From Kaiparowitsia implicata GSE-PSE-MK54-09C (GTDB lineage Bacteria > Cyanobacteriota > Cyanobacteriia > Elainellales > Elainellaceae), in the NCBI GenBank assembly GCA_019359435.1, contig JAHHHI010000008.1, positions 1 through 45,978 on the forward strand: a DNA stretch of 45,978 nucleotides, written 5' to 3'. The position numbers were made by a program, and so were the translations under genes. The notes beneath the pieces were generated by a model. That model made no database searches. It saw only the letters and a list, made by a program, of their open reading frames with translations, and was not told the DNA's origin. Below are positions 34,390 through 44,434 of this stretch, one piece after another; position 1 is the stretch's first letter, and every line of letters starts with the position of its first letter.

Positions 34390-37300
34390 TTAGAAGCAAA
34401 GGGTGCGATCGCCCTGCTCTAACTCTGCATTGGTCGCAAGATAGTGTTGCAGCCAGTCACAGCCATACTCCATTAAATCCATGCTCAAAATGGTCTCAAT
34501 ATCCCAGAGCACCACTGTTTGATCTTCGCTGCCGGATGCAATGGTGTTGCCATCCGGCGAAAAGGCGACTGAGCGCACTCCTGAGTCATGAGCCTTTAGG
34601 GTTCTCAGCAACGCTCCGTCTCGACTCCAAACCTGAATCGTGTTGTTTAACCCACCCACGACAATCTTCGACCCATCGGCACTAAAGGCCACTCGCGACA
34701 GCCCCAACGCGCCGCCAGCCTGTTGCCACAGCAGCTCTCCATGGATGCTCCACAGCTTTAACATTCCGTCTCGCCCTGCAGACACTATCGCTTGGCTGTC
34801 GGGGCTAAAGGCCACACCCCACACCGCCGCATCATGCTTAAACAGCATTCGGGGTGTTGAAGCAAGCCTATGGTCAGATTCCCAGCCCCAGAGTTTGACG
34901 GTGCCATCCACGCTAGCCGTGGCGATGAGCTGACCATCTGGGCTATAGGCTAAATCCCACACGCGCGAGGTATGAGCCTTAATGGTCTGACGTGGCTCAA
35001 TCTGTCCGCTGGCCTGGCGCTGCCACAGCCGCAAGGTCAGGTCATCCCCAGCCGATGCAATAAACTCACCATTGGGGCTGTATTTCAACCCCAATACCAT
35101 CGCAGTATGGCCTGATAAGGTCTGCACAGGCTCGCTGTTTGTGGGATCAGTTAAATCAAACATATAGATTTGGCCGCTACTGTCAGCCGTTGCGATCGCC
35201 CGTCCGCTCGGGTCAAAATCTCCAGCAATCGCGCGACCACCTGGGATACGCAGCATTCGATCTAAGGTTCCATCTGAACGCCATAGGTATATCGCTGGGC
35301 CCGCCAGGGCTGCGACTCGTGGGCTAGTCTGAGACTGTGGTGGGGCATACATCACTTGCCACACCAAGTCCCCCAGATCCATTAGCGAGGTGTAAAGTCG
35401 GGTGTGCCGCCACAGCTTAACGGTGCCATCTTCGCTAGCAGAGGCGATTGTTTGCCCATCGGGGCTGATGGACAAGCCCCGAATGGTCGACTGATGCCCT
35501 GGAAGCACCGTAAGGGGGGTGCCGTCGCGTCGCCACAGCCGGACTGTGCGGTCGGCACCTGTGGAAATTAATGTCTCCCCATCCGGGCTGAAGCGCACTT
35601 GCAACACTTCGGCGGTATGGCCTGGAATGGTGCCGAGCAGCTCACCCGTCCGGCTCCAGAGCCGAATGCGGCTATCGGCGCTGGCAGTCGCTAAGGTTTG
35701 CCCATCTGGGCTAAAGGCCACACTCCACACCGCCGCCTCGCTAACCGGAATGGTGCGCAGAAACTGCCCCTCTGAAGTCCAAAGTCTAAGGGTGCCATCG
35801 ATACTAGCCGAGACCAATTGCGTGCCGTCGGGACTAAAGGCCGTTTGCCAGGGGGCGGCGGTGTGCCCTGTGAGCGTCTGCATTAATCGCCCATCGGGGT
35901 GCCACATCTTGATGGTGCGATCGCCACTCGACGATACAAGCGTGCCCTGAGGGCCAAACGTGACACCCCACACCGGGGCGGTGTGTCCTTCTAACTGGGC
36001 CAGTTGAGTGCCGTCTATGCTCCAAACGCGAACGATGCCATCGAGGCTAGCCGATGCAACGCGTTGGTTGTCTGCGCTAAAGGCTACCTCGTGCGCAGGC
36101 ACTTGGTTTGGCAGGGTGTGTACTAAGGTGCCATCAGTGCGCCACAGTCGCAGAGTGCGGTCGGTGCCGCCTGTGGCTATCCATTGCCCATCTGGGCTGT
36201 GGGCCACCGTGAGCACCCCGCCGCGATGGGCCGACAGGCGATTGATCTCTGTGGCGCCATACACGGCCTGCTCTAGCGCTGCATAGGTTTGAGCATTGAG
36301 GGTAGCGTGGGTCGTGGCTGACATGGAATGCAAGGCGCTAAACCGCTGGCGCGCTTGAATGGCTTGCATAAGCGCGTCTAGCCGCTGATTAGACGCAAAG
36401 TTGGCATTAGAGGCGGAGGCGATCGCCCGAATCTCATTCACAACCGATGTTCGATACGCCGATACAGCCTGTAGGCTAGTTCCCACGGCTACAGACAGCG
36501 CTAGGCCCAGCCCCGCCAGCATCCAGCGCTGGCGGCGGGCCGTGCGGCGTTCTACCTCTAAACGCACCTCCACCTCTTTGAGCCGCTCGGCTTCGAGTCG
36601 TTGCTGCACTTCGCGGCGATCGCACTCTTGACTAGCCGAGAGAAAGCGATAGTCCAACGGGCTCAACTGCTTACCCTCGGCCCAGATCAGCATTTCTTGC
36701 AAGGCGTTGCCCCGCAGCAGCCACGACTCATCGGCATACTGCGACATAATCCACCCCTGAGCCGCTTGGGAATAGGGGCGCAGATTGCCCATCTGGCGAG
36801 CCACCCAGTCAGGGTTAAAGATCGCGCGATAGATGGGATTTTTAATGTGGAGATAACCCTGCCGCCGCTCGACCAATCCGGTTAGCTGCAACTCAGTTTG
36901 AGCCGGTGACTCATCGATCGGAACGGCACTCATCAGCGGCTCGAATCGCTGGCGGCTGGCGGGCTGAGCAGAGGCCTCTCCCTGCAAGATCTGCTGGTAT
37001 AAGCCCAGCAGTTGGCTAGCGGTTTCAGGATGATGGAGGAGGCGATCGCGGATCGTGCGCAGGTGCTCGGGTTCATCCTGGGCTTCCCAATTCGCCACAA
37101 TCTTAGAGTTCACGATGGCATCCACCAGTTTGGGGGCACTCAGCCCACTTTCTCCCACGCCCATTGTTTGCACGACTAAGTGGCACAGCTTTTGGGTAAG
37201 AAACGGCTGCCCCCCTGTCCAATATAAAATTCGTTCTAGCGTGGCCTCGGGGTTGGGCACCACATCAATCAATCCCGAGAGCAGCGGCGTCGCATCATCT

Positions 37301-37932
37301 AACCGGAAGCCGTCGAGGGCGATCGCCCGGCCAATATTAAACGGCGTGCGGGTTTTGTCAGCAATCAAATCGCTAGGAGTGGTGACGCCCAATAGCGCAA
37401 AGGTAAGGCGGCGGTAGCGTTCGTCATCAGAGCGATGGTTGTAGCAACTGCGAATAAACGCAAAAAAATCATCCGTGGGGAACTTCAGCCCCAGCACGCC
37501 ATCGATTTCGTCGATAAAGACCACAATCGGGTCGGCGATTTGCTCTAGCAGCACCGTATCCACAAACTCGCTCAGCCGTTGGATCAAAGAGAGATGGGTG
37601 CGATCGCTCCACCACTGCCGCAGGTTTACCTCAAGGCCAAAGCGCTTTGCCAGAAACCCCACCATCCCGCCGTACCATTCTTCTGGCGTGATTTGCTGCG
37701 TCCCAATCGCCGTAATGTCGATCAGCCCACAGTGCACCCCCGCTGCCATCAAGTGTTGCGCCGCCTGCATCCGCAGACTCGACTTGCCCATCTGCCGAGA
37801 GTTAAACACATAGCAAAACTCCCCATTTTTCAGGGCATGCACGAGATCCGCATCGGCCTGACGACGCACATAGGTCGGCGCATCTGCGGGCAATGTGCCA
37901 CCGGCCTGATAAGGGGTCAAGACAGGTTCCAT
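34390..37932 (-). CDS. AAA-like ATPase with one TM helix and 14 WD40 repeats
   Basis: A 1180-residue protein. The N-terminal AAA-like (AAA_35) ATPase spans about 1-330, with P loop NSRQMGKSS (44-52), Walker [11 protein letters not shown] (136-145) and [13 protein letters not shown] winged-helix-like region (about 340-400) leads to a charged coiled coil (about 440-468). One TM helix follows (about 470-492, [20 protein letters not shown]). From about 565 to 1150 there are 14 WD40 repeats, enough for two seven-bladed propellers. Each has the (A/V)FSPDG...SASxDGTVxLW pattern; repeats 8 and 9 are the most degenerate. The tail (GCDWLQHYL...LEQGDRTLC) recurs in cyanobacterial WD40 regulators. It lies five bases behind the HTH-AAA gene. 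Likely a membrane-anchored signalling scaffold; target unknown. Confidence 0.9.
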   Translation of the reverse strand: MEPVLTPYQAGGTLPADAPTYVRRQADADLVHALKNGEFCYVFNSRQMGKSSLRMQAAQHLMAAGVHCGLIDITAIGTQQITPEEWYGGMVGFLAKRFGLEVNLRQWWSDRTHLSLIQRLSEFVDTVLLEQIADPIVVFIDEIDGVLGLKFPTDDFFAFIRSCYNHRSDDERYRRLTFALLGVTTPSDLIADKTRTPFNIGRAIALDGFRLDDATPLLSGLIDVVPNPEATLERILYWTGGQPFLTQKLCHLVVQTMGVGESGLSAPKLVDAIVNSKIVANWEAQDEPEHLRTIRDRLLHHPETASQLLGLYQQILQGEASAQPASRQRFEPLMSAVPIDESPAQTELQLTGLVERRQGYLHIKNPIYRAIFNPDWVARQMGNLRPYSQAAQGWIMSQYADESWLLRGNALQEMLIWAEGKQLSPLDYRFLSASQECDRREVQQRLEAERLKEVEVRLEVERRTARRQRWMLAGLGLALSVAVGTSLQAVSAYRTSVVNEIRAIASASNANFASNQRLDALMQAIQARQRFSALHSMSATTHATLNAQTYAALEQAVYGATEINRLSAHRGGVLTVAHSPDGQWIATGGTDRTLRLWRTDGTLVHTLPNQVPAHEVAFSADNQRVASASLDGIVRVWSIDGTQLAQLEGHTAPVWGVTFGPQGTLVSSSGDRTIKMWHPDGRLMQTLTGHTAAPWQTAFSPDGTQLVSASIDGTLRLWTSEGQFLRTIPVSEAAVWSVAFSPDGQTLATASADSRIRLWSRTGELLGTIPGHTAEVLQVRFSPDGETLISTGADRTVRLWRRDGTPLTVLPGHQSTIRGLSISPDGQTIASASEDGTVKLWRHTRLYTSLMDLGDLVWQVMYAPPQSQTSPRVAALAGPAIYLWRSDGTLDRMLRIPGGRAIAGDFDPSGRAIATADSSGQIYMFDLTDPTNSEPVQTLSGHTAMVLGLKYSPNGEFIASAGDDLTLRLWQRQASGQIEPRQTIKAHTSRVWDLAYSPDGQLIATASVDGTVKLWGWESDHRLASTPRMLFKHDAAVWGVAFSPDSQAIVSAGRDGMLKLWSIHGELLWQQAGGALGLSRVAFSADGSKIVVGGLNNTIQVWSRDGALLRTLKAHDSGVRSVAFSPDGNTIASGSEDQTVVLWDIETILSMDLMEYGCDWLQHYLATNAELEQGDRTLCF

Positions 37933-37937
37933 GGGGG

Positions 37938-39296
37938 TTACGTCATGTCGCGGCTTTGCAGCAGCCCTGCCATTTGCGAGAAGTAATGTTGATGCAACGA
38001 GCCGTTAAAGGTGGCAATGCGTCCGTCAAATTTCAGTAGCCCCAGCCCATAGAGTTGAAAGGCATCTTCGGGATGCAGTTCTACCCCCTGAGGCTGCTCT
38101 GTTAGGGCCACAATAGCGTCGCCCAATTGGGGGTTTTCGTCTAAGCACCCCAACAGTTGACGCAGGTAGCTGCCCAAAACCCCGTCTGGGGCGATCGCCG
38201 TTCCTAACACATCCTGCAGAGACAGGTCATACGCACTGAGGTGATGCAGCACCAGCTGCACCAGATACGGATTGCCCCCCACCCACTCCACCAGTTGGTC
38301 AGCCTGCACTTGAGTCGGCGGCAGGTCATAGCGCAGCGCCAAATTCTGCACCTGCTCGCAATTGAAGGAGGGTAAATCGACCAAAATCCCCACGTTGAAC
38401 GGGGACTGATGCAGGCTCAACCGCAGCAGCACCTCGGTGGAGTGCAAGATCACCAAGCGCAGATTTTGCCACACGTGGCTAGCCGCAATGCCGTGACGCG
38501 CTTGCTCATACCAGGCGCGCAGCATGCCAAAAAAATCGGTAGCGATTTCGGGATGGTGGAACAGCACATCCACATCATCAATTGCCAGCAGCAGCGGGGC
38601 TTCTGACGCAGGCAATAGGTAGCTTTCAAAATAGTCGGCACAGCAATAGCTGCTGCCAAACGGCTGATTCCAATAGTCGTCTATCCGATTGGGCAGGCCC
38701 AAACTGCGAGAGGCTGATGCGCAAAACCACTGCAGAAACCCATCGAGCGTTTGTAGGACAGATCTATCTGCCATTCGCAAACTCAACACCGCTGTGCGCA
38801 GCCCCTGGTCTTCGGCTTGGCCCAGCATCCGCGCCATCAGCGAGGTCTTACCAAACTGCCGGGGCGCTTTAATGCGGATGAGCGCACCTGGATTCATGAT
38901 CTCGTTGAGGCAAATTTGCTCAATTGGGGGGCGATACACGTAAAGCAGCGAGTCTACGGGGATCTGCCCTCGCAACGGCACCTGCTGCATGCCCGTCGAA
39001 GGATGCAGGGGTTCCAAATCTTGGCCGATACAATCGTCGCTGCCTAGGGTTAGGTCAAAGGCTTCAAAGTAGGCTTCGAGGGTGGGCTGATCGACAGGCT
39101 TTTGCCGCCGTCGCACTTTGGTGACGGTTTTGGTGCTCAGGCTGGTGCGATCGCTCAATTGCTCCAACGTAAACGGCTTGCTCTCATTCTCTCGAATCGA
39201 AATTAGATGCTCAGCGGCCTGCAACCGCTGCCACCCCTGAGAACTCAGAATTACGCCGCGTTTTCGCTTCTGTATCTGCAATTTGCTTACCACCAC
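37938..39296 (-). CDS. HTH - AAA-like ATPase, partner of the WD40 protein
   Basis: A 452-residue protein. An N-terminal helix-turn-helix-like domain (about 10-85) has [19 protein letters not shown], then [21 protein letters not shown], then [11 protein letters not shown]-terminal AAA-like (AAA_35) ATPase has P loop APRQFGKTS (144-152), Walker [10 protein letters not shown] (235-243), and [11 protein letters not shown] as in the partner. The start is GTG 39296 with no clear ribosome site. Five bases separate its stop from the next ATG, so translation of the two is probably coupled. By analogy with STAND-like NTPases the HTH part could read a signal or DNA and the ATPase act as a switch. That role is inferred only. 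Confidence 0.85.
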   Translation of the reverse strand: MVVSKLQIQKRKRGVILSSQGWQRLQAAEHLISIRENESKPFTLEQLSDRTSLSTKTVTKVRRRQKPVDQPTLEAYFEAFDLTLGSDDCIGQDLEPLHPSTGMQQVPLRGQIPVDSLLYVYRPPIEQICLNEIMNPGALIRIKAPRQFGKTSLMARMLGQAEDQGLRTAVLSLRMADRSVLQTLDGFLQWFCASASRSLGLPNRIDDYWNQPFGSSYCCADYFESYLLPASEAPLLLAIDDVDVLFHHPEIATDFFGMLRAWYEQARHGIAASHVWQNLRLVILHSTEVLLRLSLHQSPFNVGILVDLPSFNCEQVQNLALRYDLPPTQVQADQLVEWVGGNPYLVQLVLHHLSAYDLSLQDVLGTAIAPDGVLGSYLRQLLGCLDENPQLGDAIVALTEQPQGVELHPEDAFQLYGLGLLKFDGRIATFNGSLHQHYFSQMAGLLQSRDMT

Positions 39297-39852
39297 TGCA
39301 TCGGGCTCAGATTTTTCAAGGTTGGGAGTGTGGGGACAAATACAGGACTAAGCGTAGGGAGCAAAGTCTTGTACTCTTGTCGAAACCATCGTCATTCCAG
39401 AGTGTCCTTTAACTGCCCCTCTCTAAATCAGCGGTTTTCGAGGCTTGCCTTAATGCACATCTGGATCATCTTACAAGATAGAATTCTTTGTCCATTAAGT
39501 TTTAGCCTACCCCACTAAGTTGCGATATCGGTTTGTTTGTGGACTCCTGTATCGTTCAACCTCCCTATTAATCAACTTATTGATTGGCTTAAGTGGGTCT
39601 CGCAACGCTGACATCGGCCTGGTTGCAGGATGTGCGCATGCATCTTAGCCATAACGGTCGTATAAATCAGAGCTTGGAACCAGAGCCCGCTGATACCTCC
39701 ACAACGCTGAATTAAAGCGATGACTGAGGATGAAATAGGTAGGTATTTGCGCGGCAATCTTAGAAGTATTAATGGGTACATCAAAGCCCCGCAGTGCGGG
39801 GCTTTGTGATGCGATGCGATGAGGTGAATGCCAGAGTTCAGTTGGGAGCGAA
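39297..39852. other. intergenic region upstream of the AAA operon
   Basis: About 555 bases. It holds the terminator at 39782-39806 and presumably the promoter of the HTH-AAA/WD40 operon. Small frames here have no coding features. Confidence 0.45.
39782..39806 (-). terminator. terminator hairpin behind the DUF1028 gene
   Basis: A perfect 11-bp stem (CAAAGCCCCGC with GCGGGGCTTTG) closes a 3-base loop. It lies 47 bases past the DUF1028 stop codon. The U tract on the minus strand is short (TTTGATG). Confidence 0.7.
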
Positions 39853-40656
39853 TCAGCGTGCTGTAGGGTGCGATCGCTCGTCTGCCAGCGGCACGATGCT
39901 GTTCACCGAGCCATTGATGGCCCCGTTCAGCGGGAGTGAGACGGCACCGTGAGACTGGCTTAGGCTGCTGAGCCATGCCGCTTCAACAGAGGCATGGCGC
40001 TGGTGCGGCATCGACTGCCGGAACGACTGATAGTAGTCTTTCTGGGATTCTGTATAGAGCTGCCGAAGCGCTTTAATCGGTTGGTCATGGTGATCGACCC
40101 GGAGATCAAGATGGGGATATTCATCCCGATGCATGACCCGCACTGCTGCCGACTGCCGCCCGCGCTTGTCGCCACCCGCTGCATCTCCAGCTTCGAGTGC
40201 GGTGAGCAGGCGATCGCCCAAGGCTAGCTCGTGATGAGAGATATAGATATCGGCCATAGCTACCAGCACACCTTCACCCGCCAGCATGTTGCCTGCTACC
40301 GACATGTTGAGAAACGTGAGATGCCCAGCCCAGCCCACACAGTCGGCCCCCGTCCAGGCGGCGGTTTGCCCATGGCTATCAACTAGATGAATTTGCCGCT
40401 GCTCGCGGTCAGGGTCGGGCTGCATCAGCCGCCGTAGCACTTCATCTAGGGGAATTTCACTGCGGCTGCCTGCGCATTGCTCTAGATAGCGCAGCCCCAC
40501 AAGGCCCAGCAGTGGGTTCGTTTGGCCCTGAGTGGCGATCGCCCCAATCCCAGCTTTGACATGGGGCACCAGCGCACCCACCGCCAGATGCTTGGTTGCC
40601 ACGGCTACCCCGGTCATGCCCGTCATCGGATCCCAAGCCACAATCGAGAATGTCAT
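39853..40656 (-). CDS. DUF1028 family protein (Ntn-hydrolase fold)
   Basis: A 267-residue cytoplasmic protein. The start (MTFSIVAWDPMTGMTGVAVATK) and the blocks GAIATQGQTNPLLG, HLVDSHGQTAAWTGADCVGWAGHL and SVAGNMLAG are diagnostic for DUF1028. Proteins of this family adopt an Ntn-hydrolase-like fold; substrate and role are not settled. GGGG lies four bases ahead of the ATG. The last 60 residues are longer and less conserved than the core, with a Ser/Asn-rich tail. Single gene with a terminator hairpin. Confidence 0.88.
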   Translation of the reverse strand: MTFSIVAWDPMTGMTGVAVATKHLAVGALVPHVKAGIGAIATQGQTNPLLGLVGLRYLEQCAGSRSEIPLDEVLRRLMQPDPDREQRQIHLVDSHGQTAAWTGADCVGWAGHLTFLNMSVAGNMLAGEGVLVAMADIYISHHELALGDRLLTALEAGDAAGGDKRGRQSAAVRVMHRDEYPHLDLRVDHHDQPIKALRQLYTESQKDYYQSFRQSMPHQRHASVEAAWLSSLSQSHGAVSLPLNGAINGSVNSIVPLADERSHPTAR

Positions 40657-41287
40657 GATCCCCTAACTTTTTTTGGTGTAATGTGTCGATCTGTTGCGTA
40701 TGTAACTGATTTAATCCTATCGGCAGGGGCGATCGCCAACTGTGATGGATTTGACGATTGCCCATCGATCGGGTACGCAATGAGTTAAGCCTCGAGTGCC
40801 GCAGTGCTCGTCTTCCCGTGTTTAAATTTGCCTGCTCACCGAGGCAAACTTGACGGGGCTATCCACTTTTATTCTAATTGCATACTGTATGCAGTGTTCC
40901 CGGTCGGCAGGGTTTAGATCAGTTAAAAGAGGTTCCGGGCTGCTCAGAACCTCTCGACTCTGGCTTGGGTAATAGAGACCTGAGAGGTCTGATCAGGGTA
41001 AAACCCTGATTGGAATTGCGTTCTGCCTTGAATGGGTGTCTCTCTGACGGAGGTGTTATGAGGGCGTTACGCTGTAGGGGATTGGCGGTGGATTGGTATT
41101 TGATGGGTGGAATGCAGGTCGTAACCGGAGCCAATCAACCCCAATCGACCCCGACTGAAACCCAGATCTAATAGAACTGGCGCGGTTAAGCAGGTTCATC
41201 GGGGTGCCACTTTTGTGCCACTCTATTTGTCTGAGCTTCTACGCCTGTTCTACGTCCTTTGTTAGTTGTTTTGAGGTTAATTGACCC
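40657..41287. other. intergenic region with several small hairpins
   Basis: About 630 bases. Inverted repeats include AGAGGTTC/GAACCTCT (about 40926-40952) and CAGGGT/ACCCTG (about 40996-41010). A minus-strand frame at 40919-41134 contains GFTLI but lacks any other pilin feature and is not called. No tRNA was found. Confidence 0.45.
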
Positions 41288-41770
41288 ATGACGGATCAGC
41301 ACCCCTATCTCTTGCGAGCGCAGCATATCGAGGCCGGTCTGCAACCTTTTTCCCATCCTTGGAATCCAAATTCCGAAATTTTAGGTGCGTATTTGGGGCG
41401 TGCCTTGGGTCTAAAACGCACGGGGGTCAATCTTGCCAAAATTCCGCCGGGGAAAGAGTCGTTTGTGTATCACGCTCACCATCGCGAGGAGGAATGGCTC
41501 TACATTCTCTCTGGCACGGGCATTGCAGAAGTGGATGGGCAGGAGTTTGAAGTACGAGCTGGAGACTTCATGGCATTTCCGACGCCGTCTGTCGCGCACC
41601 ACTTGCGCAATGGCGGCGAAGAGGACTTGGTCTATCTCATGGGGGGCGAGAATCTGGATGTCGAAATTGCAGATTTCCCCCATTTGCAGAAGCGCATGGT
41701 TCGCACGCAGGAAAGTATTGACATCTTTAATATTGCCGAGGCAAAACCGTTTGGCCCGTTGAAGGGCTGA
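41288..41770 (+). CDS. cupin-domain protein
   Basis: A 160-residue protein with one Cupin_2 barrel. Probable metal ligands are His62, His64, Glu68 or 69 and His104, in YHAHHREEEWLYILSG and PSVAHHLRN, separated by GTGIAEVDGQEFEVRAGDFMAFP. This is the typical small, metal-binding cupin of bacteria. The exact reaction (isomerase, dioxygenase or sugar binding) cannot be read from sequence. GAGG lies about a dozen bases upstream of the ATG. It is followed by a large inverted repeat and then tex. Confidence 0.88.
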   Translation: MTDQHPYLLRAQHIEAGLQPFSHPWNPNSEILGAYLGRALGLKRTGVNLAKIPPGKESFVYHAHHREEEWLYILSGTGIAEVDGQEFEVRAGDFMAFPTPSVAHHLRNGGEEDLVYLMGGENLDVEIADFPHLQKRMVRTQESIDIFNIAEAKPFGPLKG

Positions 41771-41820
41771 GCGATCGCCCATCCCCCGCTGATTGGGATG
41801 GGCAATGGTGGGCGATCGCT
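41770..41820. repeat. nested inverted repeats between cupin and tex genes
   Basis: AGCGATCGCCCA (41770-41781) pairs with TGGGCGATCGCT (41809-41820). Inside, GCCCATCCC (41777-41785) pairs with GGGATGGGC (41795-41803). The two stems overlap and so exclude each other, and both use HIP1 octamers. It may act as a terminator, although there is no U tract. Confidence 0.6.
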
Positions 41821-41863
41821 ATAGTGAGTAATGCATTGACTGATAGAAGACTCTAAATTATCT

Positions 41864-44227
41864 ATGCTCGACATTCCCAAGCTGCTGGCTCAAGAACTCT
41901 CGCTCAAGCCCGTTCAGGTAGCCAACGCGCTAGACCTGTTTGCGGAGGGAGCCACAGTGCCGTTTATTGCGCGGTATCGCAAAGAGCGCACCGGCGAACT
42001 CAACGAAACCCAACTGCGTCAGCTGAGCGATCGCCACACCTATCTCACCGAGCTAGAAGACCGTAAGCAGACTGTGGTGCGGGCGATCGCCGACCAAGGC
42101 AAGCTCACCGACACCCTGCAGCGCCAAATTGAGCAAACCCTGCTGAAGACTGAACTAGAAGACCTCTATTTGCCCTATCGCCCCAAGCGCCGCACCCGCG
42201 CCACCATTGCCCGCGAGCGGGGGCTAGAGCCCTTGGCCCAGTGGATCGAGTCGCTTAACCAACCGAATGCACCCCACGCCGATCTTGAAGCCGAAGCGGC
42301 CCGCTATCTGGATAATGAGAACGGCGTGAAGTCATCGCAGGATGCGCTGCAAGGGGCGTCAGATATTTTGGCGGAAGGCGTGGCCGATCGAGCAGCGGTG
42401 CGATCGCACCTGCGCCAGTTCTTGCTCAAATCCGGCTGCTTCACCTCCAGCATCAAAGCCAAGTTTCCCGAAGGCACCACTAAATATGAGATGTATCGGA
42501 ACTATACTGCCGGGGTGAACAGCATTCAACCCCACAACCTGCTGGCTCTGCTGCGGGGAGAGAACGACGGGGTGCTGTCGGTGGAGTTAGCCTTTGATGA
42601 GGCTGAGGTGCAGTCTTATCTAGAGGGAAACCTGCTGCGGGCAAAGGCCAAGCCCGTGCGGGCGTTTTACCAAGCCATGTTGCGGGATGCGTTTAACCGA
42701 CTAATGCGCGCCTCTCTCACGGGCGAGGTGATCGCCGAGAAAAAGCGGTGGGCCGATATCGAATCCATCACCACCTTTGAGTCCAATTTGCGGGAGCTGC
42801 TGCTGTCGCCTCCCGCTGGCATGAAGCCAACTCTAGCCATTGACCCGGGCTTTCGCACCGGCTGCAAAGTCGCCGTAATTGACCAAACGGGCCAGTTTTT
42901 GGAATATCAGGCCATTTTCCCTCATACGGGCGCAGGGCAGCGCCAAAAAGCGGCCCAAACCATGACTCACTTGATCCAAAAGTATGGCATTACTCTGATC
43001 GCCATTGGCAATGGCACCGCCAGCCGCGAAACCGATGCCTTTGTGGGCGAGGTGGTGCAGCCGCTTTCTCCCCCACTGGTCAAGGTGATGGTGAACGAAT
43101 CCGGTGCGTCGATTTATTCGGCGAGTGACGTGGCGATCGCCGAATTCCCTCATCTAGACATCACGGTTCGCGGCGCGATTAGCATTGGCCGTCGGCTGCA
43201 AGACCCCCTGGCGGAATTGGTCAAAATCGATCCCAAGTCCATTGGGGTGGGTCAATATCAGCACGATGTCGATCAAAAACTGCTGAAGAAAAAGCTGGAT
43301 GAAACGGTAGAGAGCTGCGTCAACTATGTCGGTGTGGACTTGAACACTGCGTCGAAGGAGCTGTTGAGCTACGTGTCGGGAATCTCGGCCAGCGTCGCCA
43401 ACAATATCGTGCAGTATCGCAATCAAAATGGGGCCTTTGGCGATCGCCGCGAATTAAAGAAAGTGGCGAAGCTAGGCCCCAAAGCCTTTGAGCAAGCCGC
43501 TGGGTTTTTGCGAATTCGCAATGGCCAAAATCCACTCGATAACACCGCCGTTCATCCCGAAAGCTATAAAGTTGTGGAGGCGATCGCCCACGATCTGCAC
43601 ATTCCCCTACATCAAATACATCAGACCAACCCGGATAGTGAGACAGCAGACCTGCCACTCACATCCATCGATCTCAAGCGCATTGACCTAGCGCGTTACG
43701 TTACCGACACGATCGGCGAACCCACCCTACGCGACATCCTGGCCGAGTTAGAAAAACCCGGACGCGACCCCCGCGCCCAGTTTGCCTACGCCACCTTCCG
43801 GGATGACATTCAAGACATGCGCGATCTAGAGATTGGCCTGATACTAGAAGGCGTCGTAACCAACGTGGCGAACTTTGGGGCCTTTGTGGATATTGGCGTG
43901 CATCAAGACGGGCTGGTGCATGTGTCGCAACTGGCCGATCGCTTTGTCAAAGACCCTACATACATTGTGAAAGTGGGGCAAATTGTAACAGTACGCGTGC
44001 TGGAGGTGAACGAGTCGCTCAAGCGCATCAGTCTCTCCATGCGCTCAGACTCCGCAGACAAACCCGCCCCAAATGCAGCTTCATCGACCTCCCAACCCAA
44101 TCCTTCATCCGGCACACCCTCTAGCACCCCAGCTAAACCCCAACGGTCTGCTAAGCGTGACAGGCCTGCTATCGCCGCCCCCAGCCTTGAAGATCTCAAA
44201 GCTCGATTCAATCGCGGCAAGCAATAA
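41864..44227 (+). CDS. tex: Tex family RNA-binding transcription accessory protein
   Basis: A 787-residue cytoplasmic nucleic-acid-binding protein. Order of domains: N-terminal helical region with FAEGATVPFIARYRKERTG; a YqgF/RNase H-like fold beginning TLAIDPGFRTGCKVAVI (about 322); helix-hairpin-helix motifs (about 480-570, LLSYVSGISASVANNIVQYR); and an S1 domain (about 660-728, GVVTNVANFGAFVDIG). A Pro/Ser-rich tail closes with LEDLKARFNRGKQ. Tex proteins act in transcription and RNA handling and are broadly conserved. Length is normal. No ribosome site is evident before the ATG. Confidence 0.95.
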   Translation: MLDIPKLLAQELSLKPVQVANALDLFAEGATVPFIARYRKERTGELNETQLRQLSDRHTYLTELEDRKQTVVRAIADQGKLTDTLQRQIEQTLLKTELEDLYLPYRPKRRTRATIARERGLEPLAQWIESLNQPNAPHADLEAEAARYLDNENGVKSSQDALQGASDILAEGVADRAAVRSHLRQFLLKSGCFTSSIKAKFPEGTTKYEMYRNYTAGVNSIQPHNLLALLRGENDGVLSVELAFDEAEVQSYLEGNLLRAKAKPVRAFYQAMLRDAFNRLMRASLTGEVIAEKKRWADIESITTFESNLRELLLSPPAGMKPTLAIDPGFRTGCKVAVIDQTGQFLEYQAIFPHTGAGQRQKAAQTMTHLIQKYGITLIAIGNGTASRETDAFVGEVVQPLSPPLVKVMVNESGASIYSASDVAIAEFPHLDITVRGAISIGRRLQDPLAELVKIDPKSIGVGQYQHDVDQKLLKKKLDETVESCVNYVGVDLNTASKELLSYVSGISASVANNIVQYRNQNGAFGDRRELKKVAKLGPKAFEQAAGFLRIRNGQNPLDNTAVHPESYKVVEAIAHDLHIPLHQIHQTNPDSETADLPLTSIDLKRIDLARYVTDTIGEPTLRDILAELEKPGRDPRAQFAYATFRDDIQDMRDLEIGLILEGVVTNVANFGAFVDIGVHQDGLVHVSQLADRFVKDPTYIVKVGQIVTVRVLEVNESLKRISLSMRSDSADKPAPNAASSTSQPNPSSGTPSSTPAKPQRSAKRDRPAIAAPSLEDLKARFNRGKQ

Positions 44228-44266
44228 AGCCATGTCGATAGGCAGTCAGGGTATAAACCCTTGCAG

Positions 44267-44355
44267 AACGTGAGTTCGGGTTAGAAGGGTTTTTGGGGCA
44301 CCACGAAACGCGCAGCACCCTTAAAACTAATGTGCCACGTGCATTGCGCGCGGCC
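44267..44355 (+). mobile_element. degenerate family 2 end, probable left end of the IS4-like element
   Basis: AACGTGAGTTCGGGTTAGAA continues into GGGTTTTTGGGGCA, as in the MITE at 44609-44730, and a later ATGTGCCACGTGC matches its second hairpin. The hairpins themselves are decayed. It lies 80-170 bases upstream of an IS4-like transposase start, so it may be that element's terminal region or an older MITE copy. Confidence 0.6.
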
Positions 44356-44434
44356 TTAACGGGTGACAGGGGAAGTCAAAGTCATGCGGCACAGGGTTTT
44401 GAGACAATAGAGGGGACAAAAAAAGGGAACCTCA

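Noticed and set aside
34500-36250. Apparent DNA repeats in the WD40 gene
   Set aside because: They come from repeated protein motifs (FSPDG, GTVKLW) with drifted codons. They are not a CRISPR array or mobile repeat.
40919-41134. Minus-strand frame with GFTLI, resembling a type IV pilin N-terminus
   Set aside because: The next residues (RPLRSLLPKPES) are not a hydrophobic pilin helix and the frame has no upstream leader or ribosome site. The match is by chance.
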